From: Bacillota bacterium
GTDB taxonomy: Bacteria; Bacillota; Sulfobacillia; Sulfobacillales; Sulfobacillaceae
Length of the DNA: 58,263 nt
Assembly: GCA_021797675.1 (NCBI GenBank)
Contig: JAJZZH010000030.1
Coordinates: 1 to 58,263, forward strand
Direction: 5' to 3'
The position numbers and the translations under genes are program-made. This document shows, piece after piece, positions 1 through 8,694 of this stretch. Below the pieces are notes generated by a model. It did no database searches. It was not told where the DNA came from and saw only the letters and a list, made by a program, of their open reading frames with translations. Positions within the stretch are counted from its first letter, which is position 1; the number at the start of each line of letters is the position of its first letter.

Positions 1-2
1 TG

Positions 3-1088
3 GGCCTGGGCATTTGGGATATTGTCCGAAGCCCGCGCATCAGCCTGGCCGAGGTCTTGGCACATCCCGCTTCGTTTGCCGCTGCAGCCTTGTGGCAAGG
101 CGGTGTCCATACATTCGATGAACCGGAGTTAATGAAAGAAACGGTCGTCCAAGAGATTGTGACGGTGAATCGTGAAACCATCGTGGAAAAGCGGGTCCCG
201 ATGACCAACCGTTCGGTCCTCATTGCCATTTGGGGCGCCGTCCCCGGCACCGGAGCCAGTACGCTTAGCGTCTCGATGGGGCGACTGCTCACCTCATACG
301 GTCCGACGGTGGTGCTGGATCATGCCCCGGTCGCTCGCCGCGGGGCGTGGGTAGCCGATGGTCCCACCGGATTGGCCACCTTGCAAATGGACCCTCGCTT
401 GCCTCCCGCCCTTACGATCCGGCCCACGACCTGGGAGGTCAATGCCACGCGGGATGGCCACCGTATCCAGGTGCCGAACTGGCGGACCACCTTGCAAGAA
501 CGGGCCTTTAGCTATGTGATGGTGGATGCGGGCCAACCGGGCCAAGACGCCGAGACCACCGAGTTGATGCGCACGGCGGACCTGAATCTGCTGCTTTTGC
601 CACCGATAACCCGGATGCAGGGCTGTTGGGCCTGGGTCGATGCCCAGGTGCAACGCGACCGCCGCATGACCACCGGGATTCTAGGTCCCCCCCAGGCCGA
701 GGCGATCCGCCAGATGCATCCTGAGTCCCAAGTCCTGGCCTTGCCTTGGCCTCAGGAATCGGGACATGAAGCCGCTATGGAACAATGGTTGGCCGCCGTG
801 CTGCCAGACCCCGTCAAATCCTCGTGGTGGGGGTTTCGATGGCGTCGAAGCCCTCCGTCACGACGCGTGTTTGGCGCCTTCCGGGCGTTGAGCGTTGGAG
901 GGCTCGGCATCGTCGGACTCGGCCTGCTGTTGTGGGGAGTCGGGACATTCGTCTTCCCGCACCCAGTAACCACCCACGTAATCCCGGATTGGCTGCATCA
1001 GGCGAGTCAGTGGGAACGCCGCGTGGGTGCAACATGGTGGGCGAAAGGCCGAGCGGCGCTAGCGCTCTTGCACGACGGTAGGAAATAG
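3..1088 (+). CDS. ParA/MinD-like (TadZ/CpaE-type) ATPase with C-terminal membrane segment, 5' truncated by window edge
   Basis: The reading frame is open to the left edge, so the true start lies outside the window; a TTG at 57 is only an internal candidate. A deviant Walker A motif (GAVPGTGAST) about 60 residues after that TTG is followed by a MinD-like region with VMVDAG in the Walker B position. One hydrophobic segment (about residues 280-303 counted from 57) precedes a basic, Trp-rich tail. The residues before the ATPase domain resemble the degenerate receiver-like N-terminus of TadZ/CpaE proteins. These ATPases position Tad pilus or conjugation machines at the membrane. A second ATPase of this class lies at 14481, so this one may serve a different complex further left. 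Family is fairly sure, role inferred. Confidence 0.7.
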   Translation, partial: GLGIWDIVRSPRISLAEVLAHPASFAAAALWQGGVHTFDEPELMKETVVQEIVTVNRETIVEKRVPMTNRSVLIAIWGAVPGTGASTLSVSMGRLLTSYGPTVVLDHAPVARRGAWVADGPTGLATLQMDPRLPPALTIRPTTWEVNATRDGHRIQVPNWRTTLQERAFSYVMVDAGQPGQDAETTELMRTADLNLLLLPPITRMQGCWAWVDAQVQRDRRMTTGILGPPQAEAIRQMHPESQVLALPWPQESGHEAAMEQWLAAVLPDPVKSSWWGFRWRRSPPSRRVFGAFRALSVGGLGIVGLGLLLWGVGTFVFPHPVTTHVIPDWLHQASQWERRVGATWWAKGRAALALLHDGRK

Positions 1089-1110
1089 GCCACTGAGGCG
1101 CTTGGCCCTG

Positions 1111-1140
1111 AAGGTCTCGCCATCTGGCGGGGCCTTGTTT
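1111..1140 (+). terminator. Hairpin terminator after the ATPase gene
   Basis: An 11-bp stem with two G-U pairs (AAGGTCTCGCC / GGCGGGGCCTT) and a 4-nt loop lies 23 bases after the stop of the upstream gene. Only a short GTTT follows, so it is a weak intrinsic terminator candidate. Confidence 0.45.
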
Positions 1141-1216
1141 GATTGGGGACAGTGCCGCGGATAGCACGTATAGCCTCGAAGATGCGTTTCGGTTTGGCGA
1201 AAGGAGAGAGCAACAA

Positions 1217-2272
1217 ATGTCGACCATTTCGAGCACCGACCCGTACACCACGATTCGCGCCGTCCCCCTGGAGACTATCATCGGAGCGATTGGCGGAGTG
1301 CGCGATGTCCACCACCATTCACTGGAATCGGCGTATTATCACACGGCCTTCGGCAAACTCCAGGTTACCACCACAGCCTCTGGCCTCCCACAACTCTGGC
1401 GCTTTTGGAGTGGGTCCCTTGCGGGAACGGGCGGACGAGGCGCGATCGATTTTGTCCTCCACACCGGATTGGTCACGGATCTCCACGGAGCACGGGACTA
1501 CCTGACGTCCTTTGTAGGGACTGTGGTCCCGGCAGCTTCCACCAGCCCGTCGGAAGCGACCTTGGACCAACCGTTTCGTCCGGTGCCTCGGGCCTTCGAC
1601 GCCGCGGCCAACTGGCAGGCGGTGAAAGCCTATCTGGTCGGGGAGCGCAAGTTGCCGGAATCGCTGATCCGGGCGATCGCAGGCCAGCCTCATCCCATCG
1701 TCTATGCTGGCTGGGGCACGAAGTTTGGCCACTATCTGATCTTCCCGATGCGTCACCCCAGCGACTCTCAGACCCACACGGGAGCCATTCTGCGATGGTG
1801 CGACGTCGGCGATCCGCCTGAACGGTGGTTCGGAGGGGCCAAAGCCGCGAAAGCGGTCGGAAGTCGTGACGTCAAGGGATGGTGGCAGGTCGGGCCTTAT
1901 GGGGCGGAGACCTTGATCGTCACCGAGTCGCCCATTGACGCCCTCTCCCTCTGGGCCGGTCTTTCTTCGGAAGACCGGGAGACGACGCGCATTGTGGCCA
2001 CCGGAGGGGCGAGCCGCCTCACGGCACCGGGCATCTTTGCCAACGCAACAAAGATTTTTTCGGCGCAAGACCGGGATGCTGCCGGGGAAGCGCAGGCCGA
2101 GCAGATGGCCACTGACGTCGTGGCTGCCGGACTCAGCATTTCCGTGCAACGCCTTCGCCCGCCCCAAGGTGCGAAAGACTGGAATGACGCGTGGCGGGCC
2201 GGTCCAAGCGTGGTTCGCCGGTGTCTGGCCCGACAGATGTATCCTGATCTTGACTACGGCCTCAGCCGATAG
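1217..2272 (+). CDS. TOPRIM-domain (primase-like) protein of mobile elements
   Basis: 351 residues. The C-terminal half contains a TOPRIM fold: the acidic motif VTESPIDALSLW (about residues 235-246) supplies the conserved Glu, and SAQDRDAAGEAQA supplies the Asp-x-Asp motif. The N-terminal part resembles the DUF3991-type region that precedes TOPRIM in plasmid and ICE proteins. Such proteins are thought to act as primase or accessory factors for element replication or transfer. The ATG at 1217 was chosen over a longer frame because AAGGAGAG lies at a good distance upstream. No helicase or relaxase gene is adjacent in the window. Family confidence is good; the exact biochemical role is inferred. 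Confidence 0.72.
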   Translation: MSTISSTDPYTTIRAVPLETIIGAIGGVRDVHHHSLESAYYHTAFGKLQVTTTASGLPQLWRFWSGSLAGTGGRGAIDFVLHTGLVTDLHGARDYLTSFVGTVVPAASTSPSEATLDQPFRPVPRAFDAAANWQAVKAYLVGERKLPESLIRAIAGQPHPIVYAGWGTKFGHYLIFPMRHPSDSQTHTGAILRWCDVGDPPERWFGGAKAAKAVGSRDVKGWWQVGPYGAETLIVTESPIDALSLWAGLSSEDRETTRIVATGGASRLTAPGIFANATKIFSAQDRDAAGEAQAEQMATDVVAAGLSISVQRLRPPQGAKDWNDAWRAGPSVVRRCLARQMYPDLDYGLSR

Positions 2273-2597
2273 ATGGATGTACGCGGTTGTTACTATAGTT
2301 GTCATCACCTCAGCTAACTCACGTAGCATCAGATTAGCAATCGACCCGTGACGGGCACGAAGTCGGAATCAGTCCGTCCGAGGGGCTGGGATTTTCGTTC
2401 TATCTACAGGAACCCCTCCAACGCGTGCAAGCGCTTTCCAACGGCAAAATGCCGCCTAACCGAGTGTACCCCCTCAACCCTCATCGGGAACGGTCCCCAA
2501 ATCCGGATGCCACGGTCCCTCGATCCGTGGGCAGACGTGTGTGCTCGGGGAGGTCTTCGGGGGTATCACCGCCAGCGCATGGGATGGCCGTCTCGTC

Positions 2598-2638
2598 AGC
2601 ATGCCGATCAGCATGGGCACCAGGCTGATCGGCATGCT
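2598..2638. repeat. Perfect 15-bp inverted repeat with 11-nt spacer
   Basis: AGCATGCCGATCAGC at 2598-2612 is exactly repeated in inverse orientation at 2624-2638. No T-run follows on either strand, so it is not a standard terminator. It could be a binding site for a dimeric protein, a nicking or transfer-origin hairpin, or the scar of a small element. Confidence 0.8.
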
Positions 2639-2703
2639 ACAGGAACCACATGCCAAAATAACGCAATATTTCCATAAAACATCAAGCCCTCACCAAAACC
2701 CTA

Positions 2704-2743
2704 AAAAAGTAGTCCTGGTCCGTAAAAAGTGGTCCTGGTCCAC
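2704..2743. repeat. Two tandem 20-bp units
   Basis: Two adjacent 20-bp units share AAAAAGT(A/G)GTCCTGGTCC and differ at three positions in all. The motif recalls repeated sub-terminal sequences of some insertion sequences, but no transposase gene is adjacent. A remnant IS end or a protein-binding array are both possible. Confidence 0.65.
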
Positions 2744-2809
2744 GCTCTACAAGGTGTAGTCTAATCCGCTGTTCGGTTGGCACTTAAGCCCTCGTGTCAA
2801 TAAGAGTTC

Positions 2810-3835
2810 CTACATCGGATGAATTCTGGATGATTTCTGCGGTTCATCGGGGGTGGTCAAGAATCCGATAAACTTATTTCTAATGGTAACAAGGAGTTTC
2901 AGTAAATCCGAAGGTAAAATATAAATGTTCACTAATCCGTCGCTGTCCCCGCGAATTCCCCCTACAGAAAGATTGGAGACCTTTGTCGTATGCCAATGAT
3001 AGCCTTCTTCTGGCTTGACCTGAGACGCCATTTGCGATAGTTCAACTATTGATTGATTCATCGGCATGGGCATCGACCAAAATTTATCTGGAGCTGCTTG
3101 AATGATCCGTTCAGCCGTCCAGCCTCCCGTCGGTTTGATGGTATATGCTGTTACGTAAGCTGTTACTGAACGCCATTGGGGGGCATTAGCCTGGTCTCCG
3201 TAACCAGAGAGCTCCTGGCGGGCGTGCAAAGCGAGATCCGGGCGACGAGTCGTATCGGCCCACTCCAAGACGTTCATGAGTGCTAGGCCCAAATCTTCTC
3301 GCGGATCAACCAACTGACCAAGGGCGGTGGTGTAGGCAATATGGCCGGATTGATTAACCGCTCTTAGAGCTAGCAGAGCAAGCTCTTGGGGAGTCGCCGA
3401 ACCGTTGCGAGATCCTCGCCTGATTAAAACTTGGCCTTCGCGAAGCTGAGCGATGTTCTTGACTATGACGTGAGCTCCGTCCCGATTCTCGTCGACAACA
3501 ACTACGCCGATGAGCTTTCCGTCAATTGTCTGTTCATAATACAGGAAGGTCACCGGGGGCTGGACGAAATTCTGTACGAGGGCTTGCAAGTCAGCGTCAT
3601 CATGGTGAACGGCCGAATCAATGCCAACAATGGCTCCTTCTTCTGTGACGCCATAGAAAATATAGGCCTTGCCGTCTTCCAAAGAGTTTCCAAAAGCAAC
3701 AATATCCTTCAGAAATTCTGCTTTCGAATTTTCTCCGCGAACTACGAGGCCATCTTGTTTAACGTCAACCTTTGTTTGTTCGGGTGCGTGGGTCGCTAGG
3801 AATCGAATTTCTTCGTTCGACAGTCGCATTATCAC
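2810..3835 (-). CDS. AlbA_2 (Schlafen-like) domain protein
   Basis: 341 residues. The N-terminal 160 residues show the AlbA_2 pattern: KAEFLKDIVAFGNS, then AYIFYGVTEEGAIVGID, then QVLIRRGSRNGSATPQEL. These match the fold first described as putative DNA-binding or ATP-binding and now linked to Schlafen-type nucleases. The C-terminal half is not recognised. The GTG start at 3835 is preceded by AGGAGG with a 7-nt gap. The gene stands alone at the border of a restriction island and diverges from the MerR-like gene. AlbA_2 proteins are common in defence islands and as regulators, and nothing in the sequence separates those roles. Confidence 0.75.
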   Translation of the reverse strand: MIMRLSNEEIRFLATHAPEQTKVDVKQDGLVVRGENSKAEFLKDIVAFGNSLEDGKAYIFYGVTEEGAIVGIDSAVHHDDADLQALVQNFVQPPVTFLYYEQTIDGKLIGVVVVDENRDGAHVIVKNIAQLREGQVLIRRGSRNGSATPQELALLALRAVNQSGHIAYTTALGQLVDPREDLGLALMNVLEWADTTRRPDLALHARQELSGYGDQANAPQWRSVTAYVTAYTIKPTGGWTAERIIQAAPDKFWSMPMPMNQSIVELSQMASQVKPEEGYHWHTTKVSNLSVGGIRGDSDGLVNIYILPSDLLKLLVTIRNKFIGFLTTPDEPQKSSRIHPM

Positions 3836-4174
3836 AATTGCCCCTCCTCTATTACTCGACGACCCTGATCAGTCTTGCCGATACAGGGAAAGCGGTGGCG
3901 ACGTAAGGACGTGTACTTTATACGTCGGGACACAAATTCGTATCGAGGAAATCAAAATTAAGGTTCCCATTTGAATACGATGATGGTATCATTTTCAACA
4001 GAATACAGCAAGTAAGAAACCAGCACAGAGTGCTTGTCAGAACAACTATGCGTACGAGAAAGCTATATACCGAAAGAACTATTGAATGCGGGATAGGAGA
4101 AGCCGGGGAGGTCTCGATGGGAACCGCTGCTGCGAGTTCGCCAAGAATCACGGTACGTGAGAGGATGAGATAGC
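3836..4174. other. Divergent intergenic region (promoter region of AlbA_2 and MerR-like genes)
   Basis: 339 bases between divergent genes, more AT-rich than its surroundings. It must hold promoters for both directions, but no unambiguous -35/-10 pair was found. No RNA gene or repeat was recognised. Confidence 0.4.
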
Positions 4175-4582
4175 ATGGGTTTCACAACCAAGCAAGTTGG
4201 CGCGTTAACGGGGTTAACGTCCCGCCAACTGAATTATTTTGATGGGACCGGTCTGCTTTCTCCGTCGGTGCAATTGGCCCAAGGAAGAGGCACCTCTCGG
4301 CTTTATGGATTCCATGATATTGTCGTGTTGCGCTTGGTCGCCAAATTGAGGGCTCAGGGGATTTCGTTGCAAGCGATTCGAAAGGCCGTCCGCTATTTGC
4401 AACGGCTGACCGTAGGTGATCTCGCTGCATGCGTCTTGGCCGTGAACGGGGACGATGTGGTTTGGGTGGATGGACAACAGTCGGTGGTCAGCGTTCTTCA
4501 ACAGCCTGGACAGTTGTGTTTTCTCGTTGACGTCGGTGGGATTACACGCGAAGTAGAAGACGCGATTCGCAAAATAGGCTAG
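4175..4582 (+). CDS. MerR-like HTH regulator, candidate controller of the restriction-modification genes
   Basis: 135 residues. Residues 1-70 form a MerR-type winged helix: TTKQVGALTGLTSRQLNYFD, a turn with GTGLLSPS, then SRLYGFHDIVVLRLVAKLRAQGISL. A short C-terminal part (about residues 80-135) replaces the usual effector domain and lacks the Cys pattern of metal sensors. It sits 48 bases upstream of the methyltransferase gene on the same strand, the position often held by C proteins in Type II systems, so a control role is a reasonable inference. SD-like GAGAGG lies upstream of the ATG. Confidence 0.75.
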   Translation: MGFTTKQVGALTGLTSRQLNYFDGTGLLSPSVQLAQGRGTSRLYGFHDIVVLRLVAKLRAQGISLQAIRKAVRYLQRLTVGDLAACVLAVNGDDVVWVDGQQSVVSVLQQPGQLCFLVDVGGITREVEDAIRKIG

Positions 4583-4630
4583 GATCTGGGTTAGGACCAA
4601 AGCGGTCAGGACGGCTAGGAGGGACGTATT

Positions 4631-5719
4631 ATGCAATTTCGACTAGGAGAACTATTTTGTGGCCCGGGCGGGATCGCCTGGGGCGCGAAGCAAGCCAAAG
4701 TGGTTACCGAAGAAGCGTCGTATGCAATTCAACATGTTTGGGCTAACGATTTCGATCGGGATACGTGCGAAACCTATCGGAAGAATATTTGTCCAGAACG
4801 GCCCCAATCTGTGATCTGTAAAGATGTTCGGAAGTTGAATCTTGAGCAACTCGATCCGATTGACGCCTTTGCGTTCGGGTTTCCGTGTAATGATTTTAGT
4901 GTGGTCGGAGAACAAAAGGGGATGGACGGCGTATATGGCCCTCTGTACGCATACGGAGTTGAGGTGCTAAAACGATACCGACCGCAGTGGTTTTTGGCCG
5001 AAAACGTCGGAGGCCTTAGGAACGCGAATGACGGAGCGGCACTGGCACAAATCTTAAGCGCGTTTAACCACGCGGGGTATCAGATCTATCCCCACTTGTA
5101 TAAATTTGAAGAGTACGGCATTCCTCAAGCACGACATCGCATCATTATTGTAGGGATTCGTAATGACTTGCCGATTCAGTTTCGGGTTCCCAAGGCATCC
5201 CGTGTTATGAAGACGTGTCGAGAGGCGATTGAAAATCCTCCGATTCCGCCCGACGCGGCTAATCATGAGTTGACTGCACAAGCTCCGCAGGTGGTGGAAC
5301 GCTTGCAATATATTGAACCTGGAGAAAACGCATTTACAGCGAATTTGCCAGAGCATCTTCGATTGAATGTGCGCGGAGCCAAAATCAGTCAGATTTATCG
5401 CAGGTTGGATCCGGACCGTCCATCATATACGGTAACAGGTAGCGGTGGAGGGGGCACCCATGTGTATCACTGGTCAGAGAATCGAGCTCTGACGAATCGA
5501 GAACGGTCAAGGCTTCAAACGTTTCCCGATGACTTTGTGTTCCAGGGGTCCAAGGAGAGCGTTCGCAAGCAAATTGGCATGGCTTTGCCGCCCGAAGGCG
5601 CTCGGATTATATTCGAAGCCGTTCTGAAAAGTTTTGCCGGAGTGGAGTACGCTTGGGAGCCCACAAATATTGCCCTGTCTGTGCAGGATTGTCCTATCGT
5701 AGCCGTGGAGGCTCGATAA
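4631..5719 (+). CDS. DNA (cytosine-5-)-methyltransferase of a Type II restriction-modification system
   Basis: 362 residues, typical length for the family. Motif I is LFCGPGGIAWG (residues 8-18), the catalytic Pro-Cys motif IV is FGFPCNDFSVVG, motif VI is AENVGG, motif VIII is QARHRIIIVG, and motifs IX and X appear as LTNRERSRLQTFPDDF and QIGMALPP. The enzyme transfers a methyl group from S-adenosylmethionine to C5 of cytosine in its target and protects host DNA. TAGGAGGG precedes the ATG. The next gene, a nuclease, begins one base after this stop codon, so the two are surely co-transcribed. The target sequence cannot be read from the protein by eye. Confidence 0.95.
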   Translation: MQFRLGELFCGPGGIAWGAKQAKVVTEEASYAIQHVWANDFDRDTCETYRKNICPERPQSVICKDVRKLNLEQLDPIDAFAFGFPCNDFSVVGEQKGMDGVYGPLYAYGVEVLKRYRPQWFLAENVGGLRNANDGAALAQILSAFNHAGYQIYPHLYKFEEYGIPQARHRIIIVGIRNDLPIQFRVPKASRVMKTCREAIENPPIPPDAANHELTAQAPQVVERLQYIEPGENAFTANLPEHLRLNVRGAKISQIYRRLDPDRPSYTVTGSGGGGTHVYHWSENRALTNRERSRLQTFPDDFVFQGSKESVRKQIGMALPPEGARIIFEAVLKSFAGVEYAWEPTNIALSVQDCPIVAVEAR

Positions 5720-5720
5720 T

Positions 5721-6677
5721 ATGCTAGAGGAGGGATTATTCGATACTGTTCTCATGGACCCGGTGCGCGAAGGCGCAGATCAGCTCTGTGTGGTTTCGGG
5801 ATACGCCACGCCTACCATGTCCTCACAACATCTTAACCACATACGAGATGAATTGAGTCGCCAGATCACCCTAAACCTGATCGTTGGAATGACTCGTGAA
5901 GGAGTGGCTCGGAAATATCATATGGGGTTTCAGGCACTGGAAAATAATCAACAACTGGGGTTCTTTTCGTGTAGTTATGTCCCTTCGAGCCGACCTCCGG
6001 TTCACGCTAAGGTTTATATATGGCTACGCGAACACGATCCGATAATGGCCTATGTGGGGTCGGCCAACTATACGCAAACCGCATTCTTTGGGGCTCAGAG
6101 GGAAATCATCCAACTCGTAGAACCCACACAGGCGTATGAATACTATGAACGATTGACTCATGAAACGATTTTCTGCCACCATTGGGAAGTCGAAGAAAGC
6201 GTTCTGATCACCGAGGAGGACAAGTGGGTTCGTAGTCTGGATGATACTCCGATCGACGAGAAACCAGAAATCTCGGGACTTGATTCAGTGATCTGTCCCT
6301 TGGTGCAAAGAAACGGGCGTGTTCATTCGCGGTCCGGCCTTAATTGGGGTCAAAGATTAGGGCGCAATCCTAATCAGGCATATATCCCGGTACCTTCTGA
6401 CATAGGCAACTCGGGGTTTTTTCCTGACCGTGGAACACATTTTACGATTATGACGGACGATGGGAAAATATTGATTGGACGACGCGCGCAAGATAATGGG
6501 AAAGCGATCGAAACGCCTACTAACAACAGTTTGCTCGGAGAATATTTTCGGCAACGATTAGGGTTGTCGAATGGAGCCGTAGTGACTGATGAAGACCTGA
6601 ACCGCTACGGAAGACGGAGTGTCCAATTTTTTAAAATTGATGAGGAAACGTATTATATGGACTTTTCTCAGTCGTGA
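5721..6677 (+). CDS. PLD-superfamily restriction endonuclease, NgoFVII-like
   Basis: 318 residues. An early domain carries a phospholipase-D-type catalytic motif: HAKVYIWL (His-x-Lys), then GSANYTQTAFFG about 20 residues later. Only one HKD motif is present, as in NgoFVII- and BfiI-type nucleases that work as dimers without metal ions. The C-terminal part (about residues 190-318) is likely the DNA-recognition domain. GGAGG lies 9 bases before the ATG, inside the end of the methyltransferase gene. Directly following a C5 methyltransferase, it is best read as its cognate nuclease. The family is clear; specificity is unknown. Confidence 0.85.
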   Translation: MLEEGLFDTVLMDPVREGADQLCVVSGYATPTMSSQHLNHIRDELSRQITLNLIVGMTREGVARKYHMGFQALENNQQLGFFSCSYVPSSRPPVHAKVYIWLREHDPIMAYVGSANYTQTAFFGAQREIIQLVEPTQAYEYYERLTHETIFCHHWEVEESVLITEEDKWVRSLDDTPIDEKPEISGLDSVICPLVQRNGRVHSRSGLNWGQRLGRNPNQAYIPVPSDIGNSGFFPDRGTHFTIMTDDGKILIGRRAQDNGKAIETPTNNSLLGEYFRQRLGLSNGAVVTDEDLNRYGRRSVQFFKIDEETYYMDFSQS

Positions 6678-6804
6678 GGATCGACGAATGCTTGTTTGCG
6701 ACATAGGGGAAACGATTTGTGGATGTGCGGCTAGGCACTCTTCTCATTGTTTTTAGAGCGGATGGGTGGACTTGGAGGCAAAGGTGACGGGAGGTGTTTT
6801 TGAC

Positions 6805-7430
6805 ATGCTTCTCGTGCCCGTAACAGTTAACGACAAGGACATTCGTCGTTGCTACACGTTTGCCGTTCAAGCGTGGGAATTCAGAGCCATAAACACTTCG
6901 GCGGCGAGCCTCGGCAACCCCGCGAATTAATTGCGGACCAGCTAGAAGGCAAACTAGCGGAGATAGCCTTGCAAAAATTCCTAGCGCAGTTCGGAATTCA
7001 AATCACTCTAGATTTTCATCACTACCAAGGAGAGAGACACACTGACAGCGGCGACTTGCAAACGAAGACACGTAGTCTGGCGCGAGTAGACGTCAAAGGG
7101 TCGTCGTTTAAAGCCCAATGGTTGTTAGTCGAAGATTATAAGTTTTTTCACATCGAGACGCACGCTCTCGTTGCAAACGCGTTCGTAATGGTTTGTTTCG
7201 ACAGGACCTTTCCGTCCAACAAGACGATCCGCGAGGAGCCCCGTATTCTTTTAGGCAAGCGTTTCACGGCGACCGTGCGCGGTTGGGTGTATGCGGCGGA
7301 TTTCTATGTTCCAGGTACATCAGAGTTTTGGTTTATCTGGCCTCAGGGAAGTCAACCCTGGCGAAGTCGAATGCTTCCCAAACATCGTCCGGATCGCAGA
7401 GAAGACTTAACACAGCATCTTGCTGAATAA
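6805..7430 (+). pseudogene. PD-(D/E)XK-like restriction nuclease gene, apparently frameshifted
   Basis: The frame ending at 7430 contains GKLAEIALQKFL followed by D-x(n)-RVDVKGSS, a typical PD-(D/E)XK nuclease core. Its longest frame begins at a TTG without a ribosome site. In another frame an ATG at 6805 follows GGAGGT by 9 bases and encodes VTVNDKDIRRCYTFAVQAW, the kind of N-terminus expected for this family; that frame stops near 6929. Joining the two needs one frame change around 6870-6890. Whether this is a real mutation, a sequencing error or programmed shifting cannot be decided here. It lies downstream of the methyltransferase/PLD pair and may be a second nuclease. Confidence 0.65.
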
Positions 7431-7575
7431 CTGCAATGGGCCAGCGACAACCATCGACCCGCCACTTTGTCTGTCACCCTAGACGCAAAGTTAAATTATG
7501 GTCTACCAATCCTTTGGCTAAGAAACGACTGGAATGAATTTATTGCCTTGTTAGATACGTGACGGAAACGATCCT

Positions 7576-8019
7576 TCAATTTCTGCAGTTCACGAACGGC
7601 TCGTAACCATTAACGACTTCATCCAGGAGTCTTCGACAGCACGTCTCGGGATCTTGTTTCAGTTCACATTCCCATACGACGATGACCCTCCAGCCCAGGT
7701 TTCGAAGCACACGGATATGGATGGTATCCCGATCTTCCGTAGCCTTGAGTTTGGGCAGCCAGTAGGCCTGGTTTGAGTGCGGCTCTCTCGCGTAACGGCA
7801 TCCGGGGTGGTGATGCCAAAAGCACCCATGCACGAAGATGACCAACCGATGCTTTGAAAGCACGACATCCGGACATCCGGGGAGAGTGCCGACATGCAGT
7901 CGATATCTAAACCCGTGTCGAAAAAGATACCGTCTCACCATCATCTCGGGTTTCGTGTTCTTGGACCGAATGTGCGACATCGTCCGCCTGCGTTGCGCTT
8001 CCGTCATGTTGTCCGCCAT
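7576..8019 (-). CDS. vsr: Very short patch repair endonuclease
   Basis: 147 residues, the usual Vsr length. It shows the family's signature order: MTEAQRRRTMSHIRSKNTKP, a central FRYRLHVGTLPGCPDVVL with the catalytic Asp, IFVHGCFWHHH with zinc-site His and Cys, then LGWRVIVVWECEL. Vsr nicks 5' of the T in T:G mismatches that arise when 5-methylcytosine deaminates, limiting C-to-T mutation at sites made by a C5 methyltransferase. The methyltransferase at 4631 is the obvious partner. The start has GGAGGA 9 bases upstream. The gene is convergent to the rest of the cassette. Confidence 0.95.
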   Translation of the reverse strand: MADNMTEAQRRRTMSHIRSKNTKPEMMVRRYLFRHGFRYRLHVGTLPGCPDVVLSKHRLVIFVHGCFWHHHPGCRYAREPHSNQAYWLPKLKATEDRDTIHIRVLRNLGWRVIVVWECELKQDPETCCRRLLDEVVNGYEPFVNCRN

Positions 8020-8410
8020 CTGAAAGATTCCTCCGCTGATATACTGTGCGGGTTAACTTTAGGTTTTTTACTATTCTATACCGCTCGATCCCGCACGCCA
8101 GTATTAGTTTCTAGTGGACATTCTGAGGCCTCTTCGCCAGCAGAAATTTCCAACTTAGTGATTGCACAACACGCGAAACCCAATCGGAAAAATGATTCGA
8201 GGATTTCGCGCGTATGGTACAACTTATGGCCGTTCATGGCGCAAAGGACGAGTGATTTAGAGGTCCGGGCACTATAGTGATTCGAAATACGGTTGTTTGT
8301 GCATCGCAAAAAACTGATAAAACTTCTATCAAATGGGGGAATTAAAGGCGCGAAGAATGGTAAAGCACGGATGCCCCTCTATCGGTGCCGAAGAGTTGAA
8401 TCCTGGTTTT
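8020..8410. other. Gene-free region upstream of vsr
   Basis: 391 bases with no supported gene, repeat or RNA. It should include the vsr promoter, which reads leftward; no clear boxes were identified. Confidence 0.4.
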
Positions 8411-8617
8411 TCAATACCCCGCCACCCGCACCGTCTTCCGCCGCCCATTGCCGTCAAACACCCGAAACTCGGTAAAGTCCACGCCTTCACGATCTTCCGT
8501 ATACCACACTTCGATCCGTTCGACCCAAGTCAAGTCATCGAGAGCCGGACCAAACGGCATCTTTTGGGCCGCCAACGTGTGGGCATCCGCCCCTTCCAGA
8601 ATGCGATCACAGACCAT
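8411..8617 (-). CDS. Small acidic hypothetical protein
   Basis: 68 residues, starting at an ATG with AAGGA about 13 bases upstream, a rather long distance. No family is recognised. Composition is protein-like, with an acidic centre (WVERIEVWYTEDREGVDF) and a basic end. It lies 77 bases downstream of another small same-strand frame, suggesting a short two-gene unit or remains of a mobile-element operon. Confidence 0.4.
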   Translation of the reverse strand: MVCDRILEGADAHTLAAQKMPFGPALDDLTWVERIEVWYTEDREGVDFTEFRVFDGNGRRKTVRVAGY

Positions 8618-8694
8618 GGTTCTTCACCATCCTTGGGAAGACTTCGTTCGACAAGACCAACCGGGCATCCTCTTGATGTCCGTTCCTCTACCGG

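Larger units (their letters stand above)
2273..2809. other. Gene-poor intergenic region with an inverted repeat and a tandem repeat
   Basis: No convincing gene is seen between the TOPRIM gene and the convergent AlbA_2 gene. A short open stretch on the plus strand (about 2350-2540) has protein-like composition but no start signal and no recognisable family, so it may be a decayed gene. The two repeats are listed separately. Confidence 0.5.

Noticed and set aside
1319-2329. Leftward 336-codon frame antisense to the TOPRIM gene
   Set aside because: High-GC antisense shadow of a gene with clear motifs and a ribosome site.
4175-4582. Classifying the MerR-like gene as a metal-sensing regulator
   Set aside because: No conserved Cys pattern in its short C-terminal part, so metal sensing is not supported.
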